A stretch of DNA of 64,000 bases from Pholiota molesta (GCA_014925825.1 JACGCK010000029.1:1-64000), one strand, 5' to 3'. Counted from the first letter of the stretch, positions 46,424-57,657 are shown. The notes: generated by a model not told the origin, from the letters alone. Program-made: numbers and translations.

Positions 46424-49400
46424 CTACTCAGCATCTATCTCCATGTCCGAACCTTCATCGAGGGTGCGCTTTTGGAAGCGAGGTGAGCGGCGCATTGGCG
46501 AAGGTGAAGGCGAACGTGTGGCCGGTCTTGGACTACGCCCACGAGACTTGCGCTGTGGCACCTCCAGATGTTGGATCTGTGCAGAGCTTGATGATGGTAT
46601 GGGCGCCATACTACTTGTGGTCTCTGCCGGCTGAGGAGATGGTGACGGTGGTAGACCTGCAAAAACAGAATCAGGCAGCGTGGCAGAGACGGGTGCTGGT
46701 GGTGATTGTGTCGCCGGTATGAAAGCTGACGTGTGCGCCGGCCCGTAGGCAGGGTTTGCAGTTGATTCGGTCGCCGGTCCCAGAACTGACGTGGGTGAAG
46801 GCGCAGAGACAGATTCTGTCGCCGGCCCCAGCACTGACATGGGGGTAGGGGCAGAGGTGGGCCCCGAGAGAGGGTCACAATCTGTCACTGACCTTGAAGG
46901 CGACACAGGCGATGGTGCAGCTGGCAAAGTCGGTGCTGAGATGGTGGTTGTTGAATCGGGCAGGGAAGGGGCTCCAGAAGATGTCGCCGGCGTTGGGACA
47001 AACAGCTCGGTGACGGGTGCGTTGGTCTCTTGTGAATTCTGCGGGGTGGGAGGCGTCAACAGTACAAGTGGAGGTTCTGGAGGACCTAATGTGTCCACAG
47101 ATCGTTGTTGACCCCATGCCTCTGGGACACTGTGTTCCCAACCTGCGGCGGCGGTATCACGAGCAGTCCAGTGGGAAGTCTGAGGATCAACGTCCATTCC
47201 ATTGTTATCGGTGGGAGGCTCCACCTGCGTCATGGCAGAGTCGTCGGCGTCCGGTGCGTCAGCTGTCGCAGGTGTCAGCTCTGTTGGGAGAGAGTCGTCT
47301 TGCACCGGTGCCCCAGCGGTGGAAGGTGTCACCTCTGTTGGGGGACAGTCGTTGGGCGTGGATGGTGTCACCTCTGTTGGGGAGAGTCGTCGGGCCTGGA
47401 TGGTGTAACCTCTGTTGTGTGAGAATCGTCGGGCAGAGATGTCGCCACTGTCGCAGGTGTCAACTCCATGGGGCCAGAGTCTTCGGGCAGTGAGCTCTCC
47501 TCGTGGGTGGCACCAACATTGGAGAGCAGTTCCATGGCATTGGAGGGAGGGGTCGCCGGCGCCTGGAGACCGTAGTTGGAGGAGACCAGCGTTTTGATAG
47601 CAACGAAGGTGTTAGGGCGACGGAATTCCGAGTGGTCGGTGGGCTGGGCGGGGAAATATGTTGTGCCATCCATGTCATCATCGGCAAAACCACTTGGCGA
47701 AGCCATATCCTTTGCTATTCGGTCTTCAAACTCCTCCGGCGATGGTGCGTTGGCGAGAGGAATGGCAACGGGTGGGTACCTTTCTTGGAAGGTGTTGTAC
47801 ATCGTGGTGGCTAGCGCTGCACCAAGGTCAGTGGGTGGAGCGGCAGTAGTGATCTTGAGGGCTTGCTCGAGGCCGGCGACACGTTCGGTGAGTGACGTGA
47901 TCTCGGCCAAGTGTTTGGACTCCATTTCGCCGACGTACTGGAATAACGCATCGTTCAGTATCCGGTCGCGGGTTTGGTTCCACCTCAACATGTTGAACAT
48001 GTGCGGAAGGTCCATGGCACGTGAGATTAGTGTGTTGAGTCTGCCTGGAATTGCCCTGTACAATGTGTGAAGTTGGGCACAGTCCGCCTCGTTTTGCTTC
48101 CAGCGGGTCCGGAGTTGGGTAATCGCATCGTCGGTCTGGTCACGGAGGTGCTTGCTAGTCTGTCCCAATTCTTCGAAACGGTCCCGACAGTTTTTGAGGT
48201 GGGAGAGGTACTCCTGCATGGTGACTGGGCCATCCATATCGACAAACTCGAATCCCTCATCCTCAACGTCTGGTTCCTCATCGTCGGCCGTCGCTAGTTA
48301 GAGTGTAAGTTGAGCTTGCAACTTTGAAACACATAAGGCTTACCCTTGGATTTTCCCTTCTTCTGCTTGGACACCTTGGGCACTTCAATATCGCTGGCCT
48401 CGATCTTCACGGGATACCGAGGTATGCCGGTCTCATCATCGTTACCAGCTACAGGATTAAGTAAGGACCACTATCATCTGGACCATGGGCTCAGCACTCA
48501 CATTCGTGGGTGTTGTCGGCCGCAGCCAGTGTCACCGGTGCTGCATGGTTCATGTCTGTACTAGGCCCGGCCTGGGACCTGGGCTTCCCATAAACCGTTT
48601 TGATGAGGCGATGCTGAGGACCGGCCGCCTGCACGTTGTCGACCTCCATCTCGTTGTCAAGCTCCTCTTCATCATCGGCGTCCTCATTCTCTGTGGCATC
48701 TTTGTTGTAGTCGGCCTTGTTCTCCTCATGGGCCTCTGTTCTATCGTCGGCGGGGGATACACCGTCGGCCTGCTCATGAGCCTCGCCGGCCACTCCCGTC
48801 TGACCATTAGGCTGCTGCTCATGGTCATCGCCGGTCTCTCTAGTTTGAACGCCAGTGGTGTCGGGCTTCGCCTGCACCAGTGCTGGGTCGGCGTCGGCGG
48901 GCTTGCTGTGCGGGTCATCCCCGTCGCCGGCCTTGCCTGTGTGGACAACGGTTATTGACTGCGCAGTGCTCTGGGGCTTCGCTTGCACCACTGCTTGGTT
49001 GGCATCGATGGACTTGCTCTGCGGCTTTTGCTGTACCGGTGCTTTCGCCGCGTCGTCGGTCTTCTGCTCGCTCTTGGCAGGTGCATGCGCCTCTGGTCAA
49101 TTTCATTAATGCATGAACTGATTTGATCAAGCAGATAAATACTGACCTTTTGACTTTTTCTTGGGCGCTTTGGTTGCAACCGTCGATGTCGGTTTCTTGG
49201 TGGACTCAGCCGTGGCCTTCTGCTCAAGTCGGCGCTTTTTGCCTGCTCCCTCTTGCGTGCATTCGCTTTTTCCTTTTGCTTCTCCGATTTGAAACATGTT
49301 GTTTTTGAACTGTTACACCCCTGGCAAGCATGGCCACGGCCTTCGCGAGCGACACAAGGCAATTGCTGTCGGGCGCATGTGAGGCAAGGTGGGACCCACA

Positions 49401-50620
49401 AACCATCAACCTGCTGTGGCTTTACATTGCTGTCGTCGTCGGTGTCGGACTCTTCCTCGTTTTTCTGTTTCTTCGGCGGGTGGTCACCGGCGTCTTTCGG
49501 GGTAGCCTTGCGCTTCCGCTTGGCTGACTTTCCTCCCTCCCCTCCCTTGTCAGGCAACTCATCCGCCTCCTCCTCGGTGATGGGTGGTCGGGCGCTGTCG
49601 TCCTCCGTGTCCATGTCATCCAGAGCCTTGAGTCGGGGCGGCGACTGTGGTATGTTACCGACTGAAAGCCGTGACATTTCATCCGTGGGGGGCCGTATAC
49701 CATGATGCTTGTTGCCTTTTGGGTGAGGAATTGCAGGACCTATGGGTGCCTTCGAGACTGGTTTTGCAGATCGTCCCGATTTTGCAGGCTGGACGGTCAT
49801 CGCTGCTTCCATCGCCGGTGGTTTTGCTGCTTTTGTGGCTGGTGGAAGTTTGCCTTTTGTCGCCGGTGCTGCCGATGTCGTCGGCCTTACTGGTGCCTCA
49901 GGCTCGGTGGCAAGAGGCACTTTCAGCTTTGTCGCCGGTGCTTTTGATGTCGTCGGTTTTGACTGTGCCTGGGTCGCAGCGGCCACTTTCAATGTTGGCG
50001 GCGGTCCTTTGGATGTCGTCGGGTTTGACGGTGCTTCTGGTGCTACAGATGTGGCCGGGGGCTGGGCGGCAGCGGCATCCTTTTTTTTGCGTGGGCGGGC
50101 AGGTCCAGGTGATTCCCGAGGGCGCCGAACCCCGCCTCCAGCGATTTTGATGTTTCCCCTTTCCACGAGCCCACCTGGGGGGCATGTGTCCTGGCGCGTG
50201 TATCTGGCACCGCGCGCAACTTGCCATGGGGGCCGGTCTGTAAAACCATTGGGGGGTCGGATGCTTGAGCTCCCATTGGTCCAGAGCTTTCCTAAGGCCT
50301 TCCTGGTGTTCTTCGGTGAAGTGACCCCGGTTCTTCGTCTCCAAAACTTTGTCCGCATACACCGTGTAAAACCGCGGTTCTTCAAACACAGGCAGGAGTT
50401 CGGGGTGTTTGGCGCGCTCCAGCTTAAACACATCCACCTAATGAATGAAAGCTCAACATAAAGCTATTTGATACAAAATTGGTGGGACTTACAAACTCGG
50501 ACATCGCATGTTCCGCAATCTCATTGATGGTGCCGGAGCGAACGTGCTTCTTGACAAGCATGTCGAGAATGAGGGTCGGTTGCGAAGTTCAGAGGGAGTG
50601 GGCACGGGCATGATAAGAAG
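46424..50620 (-). CDS. KDZ-element cargo protein with cysteine cluster and coiled coil (frame-disrupted)
   Basis: Read leftwards from about 50,600: LVKKHVRSGTINEIAEHAM, a GTAAGT intron, then VFKLERAKHPELLPVFEEPR. A one-base slip is needed at the G6 run 50251-50256 to continue into GFTDRPPWQVARGARYTRQD. A long Ala/Pro/Lys-rich linker follows. Then comes a Zn2Cys6-like cluster (PCLTCARQQLPC, then CQGCNSSKTTC, about 49,300-49,400) and a basic stretch. After an acidic disordered region, an exon at 47,370-48,240 encodes a helical coiled-coil-like domain (SHLKNCRDRFEELGQTSKHL; ALFQYVGEMESKHLAEITSL). The tail is Pro/Thr/Ser-rich, ending RRSPRFQKRTL and stopping at 46424. The cysteine spacing resembles fungal zinc-cluster DNA-binding domains, though the arrangement is C-x2-C-x6-C followed by C-x2-C. 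It may be two genes; the join between 48,300 and 48,490 rests on short exons. Confidence 0.55.
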
Positions 50621-50789
50621 CGGAACCGGAGGCTGAGGGAGCGGGTGAGGTTTTAGTGGGTTGATGAAAGAACCACGAATTCAACGATCAAGGTCAACAT
50701 CCATCACATGATGTGCTGATGTAATTAGTAAATATGCGCACATAGTACTCAATCGTGTGGGCACTTGGCTCATCAGATAGTCAGTGCAA

Positions 50790-51363
50790 CACCAACATGG
50801 CAAAAAAAATGCACAAAACTCTGCTCCTGGGATTGTACTCCCAACAGTCCCCAATGGGTTTAGTGTTGCAACTGGCCCCGACGACAAGGAGTACCTCGTC
50901 CCAGACTTCTTCTTCCGGCCCTGCAGCAAGAGTTCGACGCCTGGCAGATGAGAGTAGCGCTCGGTGTTCCAAAGGCACCTGCAGCTGTATGTGTGAGCTT
51001 ATCAGCGGTAGTTTTGACAAGTAATCTAACCCGAGAACACAGCCGCTACAAACTCAGGACTCCCCATTTGAAATTATTGGGGAGGGCCATATTCTATATC
51101 CACCAGACCCAGTAAGAAACATTGCGGTTAGCTGAAATTTCATGGCTAAAGAGATAATCAGCCACTCACCGAACAGGAATTGCTCAGTGGGCATGGGGCC
51201 GTCGTCGCTCTCCAACACAGTTGGGATCTCGTACAAAGACGCCGCTCACCGACTATATATGGCTCAAGTTGAACACCTGAAAGTCTCTGATGGTGCGTAC
51301 AAGGCGATCAAAAGTATCGACAACCAACTAGAGGACCTCCTCAGAGATTTGAATGGAAAATGA
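50790..51363 (+). CDS. Small KDZ-element cargo protein (SYKDAAHRLYM motif)
   Basis: Short exon pieces: FSVATGPDDKEYLVPDFFF, LQQEFDAWQMRVALGVPKAP, SPFEIIGEGHILYPPDP, then LTEQELLSGHGAVVALQHSW. The last exon carries SYKDAAHRLYMAQVEHLKVS and ends in a helix with a stop at 51361-51363. Small proteins with this order (a DY/DF-rich head, a SYKDAAHxLYM block, a C-terminal helix) are familiar as hypothetical proteins in mushroom genomes. At least one single-base slip is needed between the penultimate and last segments, so this copy may be broken. It sits divergently beside the cysteine-cluster gene, just inside the right arm. Confidence 0.5.
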
Positions 51364-51599
51364 GATGGCTATATCTAGAGTTCATTTGTATTCTGTGAAA
51401 TTCTGAATGAATGCATGTTTTCATGAATTCCGGTCATGGCACCAATTTCCAGATGCTCGGTCCAATGTCGCCAGCGATTATTTTTTGGTCAATGGCATGG
51501 ATTTTGAGATGCTTGGTCCAGTGTCGCCGGTGATTGCATGGTGGCACTAATTTTCAGATGCTCGGTCCAATGTGGCCGGCGCTCTTTTCTGATCTGCTA

Positions 51600-53133
51600 C
51601 CCCACATGTGCCCATGCCTCCTGCATTTTCATGGTCTTGTGGGAAGTAGATTGCTCTCGGTAGTGTTGCCTGCTTGAGACACTGGTGTGGAGAAGGATGA
51701 TGGCTGACAAGCCATGATGCAGCTCTTTTTCGGTTGGAGCACTAATTTTTGGACGCTCGCTACAATGTGGCCGGCACTTTTTGGTGAATTTTCAGATGCT
51801 CGGTCCCAGGTGGCCGGCGATTGTTTGTGAAATTCAGTGCTCGATCCGCTACCCACATGTGCCCATGCCTCCTGCATTTTCATGGTCTTGTGGGAAGTAG
51901 ATTGCTCTCGGTAGTGTTGCCAGCTTGAGACACTGGTGTGGAGAAGGATGATGGCTGACAAGCCATGATGCAGCTCTTTTTCGGTTGGAGCACTAATTTT
52001 TGGACGCTCGCTACAATGTGGCCGGCACTTTTTGGTGAATTTTCAGATGCTCGGTCCCAGGTGGCCGGCGATTGTTTTGTGAATTTCAGTGCTCGATCCG
52101 CTACCCACATGTGCCCACGCCCCCTGCATTTTCATGGTCTCATGGGAAGTAAATTGCTCTCGGTAGTGTTGCCTGCTTGAGACACTGGTGTGGAGAAGGA
52201 TGATGGCTGACAAGCCATGATGCAGCTCTTTTCGGTTGGAGCACTAATTTTTGGACGCTCGCTACAATGTGGCCGGCACTTTTTGGTGAATTTCAGACGC
52301 TCGGTCCCAGGTGGCCGGCAATTATGCTACAATGTGGCCAGCACTTTTTGTGAATTACAAACGCTCAGTCCCAGGTGGCCGGCAATTTTTGTGAATTTCG
52401 AATGCTCGGTCCCAGATGGCCGGCGATTCTTTTTCACTAATTTTCCGACGCTCACTACAATGGGGCCGGCGCTTTTTATGAATTTTCAGATGCTCGGTCC
52501 CAGGTGGCCGGCGATTTCTTTTGTGGTGGTGGCACCCACCTGCGCCCGGTGCTCGATCTGCTCCCCAGATGTGCCGGCACTTTTGTGTGAATTTTCAAAT
52601 GCTCGGTCCCAGGTGGCTGGCAATTTACGCTACAATGTGGCCAGCGCTTTTTGTGAATTTTCGAACGCTCGGTCGCAGGTGGCCGGCAATTTTGTTTTTG
52701 GCTGTGGACCCTACCTGCACCCGGTGCTCGATCTGCTCCCCAGATGTGCCCCCCTGCGTTTTCCCGGTCGCCCGACCACTGGCTGATCCCCGCTCCCCCG
52801 CGGTGCTGCCGCTGTGGCGCTCGGTCCCAGGTGGCCGGCGATTTTTTTTTTTGGCTGTGGCACCCTACCTGCACCCGGTCCTTGATCTGCTCCCAGATGC
52901 GCCTGTGCCCCCCTACGTTTTCCCGGTCGCCCGACCACTGGCTGATCCCCCCACTGCCTCCGGTGCTGTCGTTGGCTGTGGTGGCCCCTCAGCCAATCAA
53001 CACCCTCCAAATACCTTCCTTATACGGTTTACAAATTCCACCGACCCACCGACATTCGGTGGCTCCGCATGACACGGTACAGTGTATCATGTCGGTGGAA
53101 CGCATTGCACGTTACTGTGGTACGTCGCTACCT
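51600..53133 (-). repeat. Right terminal inverted repeat arm
   Basis: Reverse complement of the left arm, with the same order of GC-rich distal part, CCTGGGACCGAG/GCCGGC subterminal repeats and inner tandem units. Isolated subterminal motifs continue inward to about 51,430. The outer end is ...ACGTCGCTACCT at 53133. Confidence 0.88.
51610..52370 (-). repeat. About 252-bp tandem repeat in right arm
   Basis: GCAGCTCTTTTTCGG-type landmarks at about 51719, 51970 and 52222 give a period of 251-252, close to the 253 of the left arm. Copies carry small deletions (e.g. CTCTTTTCGG in the third). Confidence 0.85.
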
Positions 53134-54564
53134 GCTTCTCGATCATTCCATGAATAGTGTCCACAGATATGTGACCACAACGCCGATGCCAGAGGCTGAG
53201 GTTCATAGGACATGTACTGCCTGTAGTTGAGAAGTTTGCAACAGGAGTGGCTGAGTGAGAATCGAAGATTTGTGTCTTTCCTCTGAGGTATCCAATGTTG
53301 TTGGGTGTGATATCAGCCGAAAAGCGAACCTTTCCGCCATGCAGGAAATCAACAGTGGTATCTGCAATACTGACAGAGTAGCCCTTTTCACGAGTGAGAT
53401 GGAATGGAGATAAAAGATTGTTTCGTAATGCAGGTACATGAAGGACATCGTGAAACTCGACACCATCCATTGCCTTTCCATCCTTCTGTCTTGGCCAGAA
53501 TACAACGGACCCTAATCCTTCGGAATAGATGTATGAATCATCTGCTAGGCGGATGGGGACGACATGAGGTGTGTACATTTTGAACCAAGAGCGATGAGGT
53601 GTCATGTTACGAGAAGCGCCTGTATCGGTATTCCAGTCAGATGATGCCGGAGAGGAGGGGTCAATACTTGCTAGGCTTGCGGTTTCCTCGTTTGGCTGAG
53701 TTTCCGCTAATGCACCTTTCTCGCTCTTTGATTCGCCGTTATTTCCTTTTGCCTTTCCTTTGCCTTTGTTGTTAACGGCATTCTTTCGATCGCGAGCTTG
53801 TGAGTATTTCTTCGTGTAACAATTATCCTCGATGTGACCTTTGCGCTCGCACCAGTTGCATAGAAGTTCGGCAAGAGTGGTGGAAGTTGATGTGGAGGCC
53901 TTCATTGCGACTGCAGCTTTGGACGACGGGCCGTCTCGGAGTTGAGTGTTGTTTTCCTGATTCTGGAATGCAGCACGGAGGCTAGAGAGGCTGAGTTTGT
54001 CGAGTAGGAAGAGGGAAGTGACGAAGCCGTTGTACTCGGAAGGAAGTGCACGGATGAGGGCCATGCATTGGAGTTCTTCGTCGAGTTGTTGGAGGCCAAA
54101 ATGAGAGGGGCGAAGAGCTTTAATGGCCGCCATAGAACGTGTAACCCGACCTGTAAGCTCGGTCAAGCTCTCGTTATCTTCCTTTCTGAGGTTGAAGAAG
54201 GCGTCGTATGCATTGAAGCGCGGCCCAGGCTTGCGTTGAAGATGTAGCTCCTTTAGTCGGTCCCACATAGCCTCTGGGTCATCTCGACAATCACGTATGT
54301 GGTCCTTTGGGAGTCGTCGATGCAAAGCCATATGGCGCCGGTGGTGGAGTCGCGTGCCTGCTGCCATTCCATGTGGTCGACTCTCTCCTGGCGTGTGGGA
54401 TTGTCGACATCCGCAAATTCCGGTTCGGGATTCCTTCCCAGGACGAAGATCCATTCCCGGCGTGTCTTTAGGAAGGATTCCATGTTCTCGCTCCATGCCG
54501 TATAGTTACTTGGGTTTCCCGTGAGATTGTCGAAGCTTTTCTTAGATGAGTCGAAAGCAGGCAT
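53134..54564 (-). mobile_element. Truncated Ty1/copia retrotransposon, gag-protease part
   Basis: Starts MPAFDSSKKSFDNLTGNPSN at 54564. A gag domain of the copia UBN2 type follows (DDPEAMWDRLKELHLQ, FNAYDAFFNLRK, then LRPSHFGLQQLDEELQCMAL). A zinc knuckle CNWCERKGHIEDNC lies at about 53,820. The aspartic protease motif DTGASRNM and the pre-integrase motif LWHRRCGHISVDTIHGMIEK come next. The frame stops being copia exactly where the KDZ arm starts (53133). Integrase, reverse transcriptase and RNase H are absent from the window. A one-base slip at about 54,290-54,300 separates the first 100 codons from the rest, so it was broken even before counting the truncation. Confidence 0.88.
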
Positions 54565-54669
54565 GGTGGTTTAGGTGGTGAGGAAGATAGGGATGCTCTT
54601 TGGGAGCGTGAACTTGACGCAGTGATTCTTGTAACTCCTATTTTATGCTCCGGGGCCCATAACCTATTG

Positions 54670-54903
54670 GAGGGTAGCGGAGAGGAGTTGAGCTAGGATT
54701 CGATGGTCAACGTTAGAATATATTAAGTGAGAGAGTAAGTAACTTACCTAGGATTCGATGGTCAACGTTAGAGAGACGATGACCTGGAATCCTAGGTGAT
54801 GTAGACTACGATTATGTAACTAGTGCTAAATAGTCCGTGTGCGGTAACTTATGTGTGTCTAATGTACGTGTGTCTAATGTATGGCTAAGTCGTATCGCAA
54901 CAT
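54670..54903 (-). repeat. Probable copia 5' LTR
   Basis: Upstream of the gag frame, the minus strand runs from TGTTGCGATACG (54903) to about CTCCA (54670), followed by TTATGGGCCCCGG as a possible primer-binding site. It holds a direct repeat of CTAGGATTCGATGGTCAACG at about 54,692 and 54,749. With no second LTR in the window the borders are tentative. Confidence 0.4.
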
Positions 54904-55349
54904 ATAGGCAAACGTAGAATTGAATAACACGAAGTGTATATGACGATCGAATTCAAGAGATGCTATCGATTACTATCTAGAGGATGACTCAAGAAGTAAT
55001 TGTCTGCCGTCGCGAATTCGGTAGTTGAGGTAGATGCGAATGCTTCCTGAATAAGGGTGGCACGTTTTCCGGAGGTGAGGCCGATTCCAAGCCATCGGTA
55101 TACGAAATCTAAGTGCTGCTTGACTGATACAGCCAGGCGCAACAATGAGGTACCCAAAGCGAAAGATTGAGATCCGTTATCCTTGGGGTTTGGGGGAATG
55201 GTTCATTATCGATGGAAGAACAAATAAGCGCCCATCGTCGAAAGATCTGACTCGAAGTTGAATGAATGCGTGGGATCCTAAGATTCGTTTCAGAATAGAA
55301 CATACACTGTTCCTTTTCTTCTCTTTATTCTCCGATGATCCTTCAATTC
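54904..55349. other. Unassigned
   Basis: A minus-strand open stretch (SVKQHLDFVYRWLGIGL, about 55,010-55,150) looks coding-like but matches nothing I know. Confidence 0.35.
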
Positions 55350-56097
55350 TCAGAATCGCTCTTCCCAGCGTTCGAATTTGCCTTCTCTCAAGCTATCCAG
55401 ATAGCTATCCTCCACTGCTTCGCATACCTTATCGAGCTCGCCCAGGGCCTCGATCAGTGTGTCCAACGAAGACGCGTTGTCTGCGAGTCATGGGTTTAGT
55501 TGTCTGTTTTGATGGGTGTGATAGGAAAGGCGGTGTTTTGACATACCGTACATCTGGATGCGAATGTTGATAACGTTTTCGGAAGGGTGGGGAACACTGG
55601 CAGAAAGGAGGTAGATCAGCACATTGATGTCCTCGCAATGACGAATGTTTGGTGAACGGGGATAGGTTAGTCGCCTAGTCCAACAGGACTACCGCGGAGG
55701 AAGGCAGTAGAACACATGGCTAATAAAAAGAATGGCTCCCAAAAGCTTCATATGGGAGTGTTCATGCGCAATTGCCGCGTTACGATCCAGAACCGCCGAC
55801 TTGCATTGAGCAGGAAACATAGTCACCTATAACCACAGAATTCCACTTTCGGGCTAAATCCACACTCATGAGTCTCTCTAGCCTTCAGCGTTTCACAAAA
55901 GGACCCACTTTTTCATCAACATCCATCGTAGAGAGTTCCCGATTGTATGAGACTCGTCGTGAATTTGGTACGTCGCCGTTGAGAGATCAGGAGAACTTTT
56001 TAGCTATGGCTTCGTAAGATTTTGTGGGCACGTTTGAAGGGCGAACGAGAACTTTCTCACCAGTTTAATCTTTTCTACAGCCTCGGACATTATAGAT
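55350..56097 (-). CDS. Small helical protein, unknown
   Basis: Two exons are convincing: INVLIYLLSASVPHPSENVI followed by RIQMY, then after a GTATGT...CGCAG intron DNASSLDTLIEALGELDKVC and a charged helix ending FERWEERF, stop at 55350. Upstream pieces (a possible start MSEAVEKIKL at about 56,097 followed by a GTGAGA donor, and SAVLDRNAAIAHEHSHMK) may be earlier exons. It would be a protein of roughly 120-150 residues, mostly alpha-helical, with a Leu-rich segment. I do not recognise the family. Confidence 0.45.
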
Positions 56098-57019
56098 AGC
56101 AGTCTAGTGGAAATGTTAGTGGGCGCGAGCGTCAAGTTCTTTGCCGGGCGTCGAGCCCTGACGCCGTCGGAGAAATAAATTTATGACGGGCACGTGATGA
56201 CTCTATTTCGGACGCGTCGGTGCGGAGTCCCAATTCCCCTCCAAGTCCGACTCAGTACAATCCAACAACGTTCTACCCATGTTCAGCGATATACAGTATC
56301 GTCTGAATTGTCTCGTAGAGCTGTGGCTGTCTATTTCTGCGCTGGTCACCAGTGAAAAAGTGTTCCGGATTTTCTGTCGATCATGTCCAACCAGATTCAA
56401 ATTCACGTGACATTAATATGACTGATAAACGCTGTGGCTCGAATTGCCAACACATGGGCCATGAGAAGCTCATTAAGAATAATGGTTGAATATTTCTCAA
56501 TTATTCTCCTACCCTTATGGCATGCGCATAACTGTGAAAGCGCTTCTCCCAACGAGCGAGCATTGTTTCGGAAATTCGGAGGGATTAATTTGAAGCTCCG
56601 CTTACCAAATATGGGACCAAACACTGGCCCTTTTGTCCCTCGACAATGGCCTTCGATGTTCGCTCTCATGCAATAAAGGGTTTTCAATGGCCTTGGCGTC
56701 TTCTCACATCTAGGGCAATCAAATCCAGGCTTCATTGACTTTACTGGCTTTCGGTTATGAATATTTCTAGGTCTATAAAGCAAAGTGCCCGCAATGGTCT
56801 TTCTCTCCAATTCAGCGCCTCCACCACTTTCTTGGCTCTGTCAACCTTATACCCATACGCTCTTCTCTCTTCACCCATTCAACAACGACCTATTCTTATA
56901 CTAAGGCCGGCCTTTTGATTACCTGGAGTAGTCTTATAATTCTTCACCACTTCCATCGACGTCCAATTTTCAACATCATCTAAGGCTATTTTCTTGGAAC
57001 ACTCATTCCATCGCCACCA
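56098..57019. other. Intergenic
   Basis: Contains a minus-strand 135-codon frame (56403-56810) that shows no family features, and CT-rich sequence upstream of the gene at 57020, typical of fungal promoters. Confidence 0.45.
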
Positions 57020-57657
57020 ATGTCTTCAAAATTCATGACCAACGGATCCGAGCGTCCAACCCTTCCATCTATTCACACTCTTGAACTGCCCCTCCTTACG
57101 CGCTCAACGCTTTCTAATGTACAATACGCCCCCGAAATTAATGCAGTAAGTGCTCATTCTTCCTCGGATACATTTCAGAGCTCTTATGATTTTTTTTTTT
57201 CCATGTCTAGCGTCCTATACGTTTTAATGTTCCTACGAACAAGATGAATCACGACCGCCGCGTATCCACGTCTTCATCTGCCACGAGCAGTTCACGTTCT
57301 TCTTCGCCTACCTCGCCTCCAGATGGCTTCTCGTCTAGACTACCCTCAACTCTTCCTCCGAATTTCCGCTTGGTTCCATGCGAAATGGAAAACGCAGAGG
57401 CCGTTATCCTATTTCCACCTCCTGGTGCACAGGACGCGAACGTCAGCAACTATTCCACCCACAATGGCAAGGGCGGGGGCATTCTCCTCGTCGGCCCCGC
57501 CTTGCACAAAATCTGCCGCAACCCCCAACGCCCGCTGGCGAAGGGCGCCCGAGTCCACCCTTACCGCGTGGCGCTCGGCGAAAACCCCAATAAATCGCGA
57601 CGCGCCTCCGTCATTTCGGTGACGGCTTTCCCCACTGCGGGTCCTCACGCGTCATAG
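57020..57657 (+). CDS. Ser-rich fungal protein, unknown
   Basis: Exon 1 (57020-57145: MSSKFMTNGSERPTLPSIHT, ending EINA) joins in phase to exon 2 (57211-57657) through a 65-nt GTAAGT...CTAG intron. That gives 190 aa. A Ser-rich tract (SSSATSSSRSSSPTSPP) lies in the middle. It is followed by a more ordered C-terminal half with NFRLVPCEMENAEAVILFPP, KGGGILLVGPALHKI and ARVHPYRVALG. The start was chosen because it begins both the good exon and a Pro/Leu-rich conserved-looking segment. There is no signal peptide or catalytic motif. Probably a basidiomycete-specific cytosolic or nuclear protein. Confidence 0.65.

Larger units (their letters stand above)
34967..53133. mobile_element. KDZ-superfamily DNA transposon, about 18.2 kb, with cargo
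   Basis: The outer ends are inverted copies starting AGGTAGCGACGTACCACAGT (plus strand at 34967; its reverse complement ends at 53133). The arms are about 1.5 kb each. Inside lie a KDZ transposase (about 39,977-43,440, minus) and four other genes. KDZ (Kyakuja-Dileera-Zisupton) elements are large terminal-inverted-repeat transposons expanded in mushrooms and known to carry extra genes. I see no TET/JBP dioxygenase in this one. Flanking bases GTTGCTC (34960-34966) and GCTTCTC (53134-53140) agree at 5 of 7 positions, so no clean target-site duplication is visible. Confidence 0.88.

Noticed and set aside
34967..53133. TET/JBP dioxygenase cargo, expected in some KDZ elements
   Set aside because: I looked for an HxD...H dioxygenase pattern in the cargo frames and saw none.
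52217..53157. Frames of 130-190 codons in the right arm
   Set aside because: Mirror images of the left-arm frames, made of subterminal repeats. Non-coding repeat structure explains them.
56403..56810. 135-codon minus-strand frame with CPRCEKTPRPLKTLYC
   Set aside because: An overlapping plus-strand frame of similar quality, no splice context and no family; cysteine pair alone is not enough.
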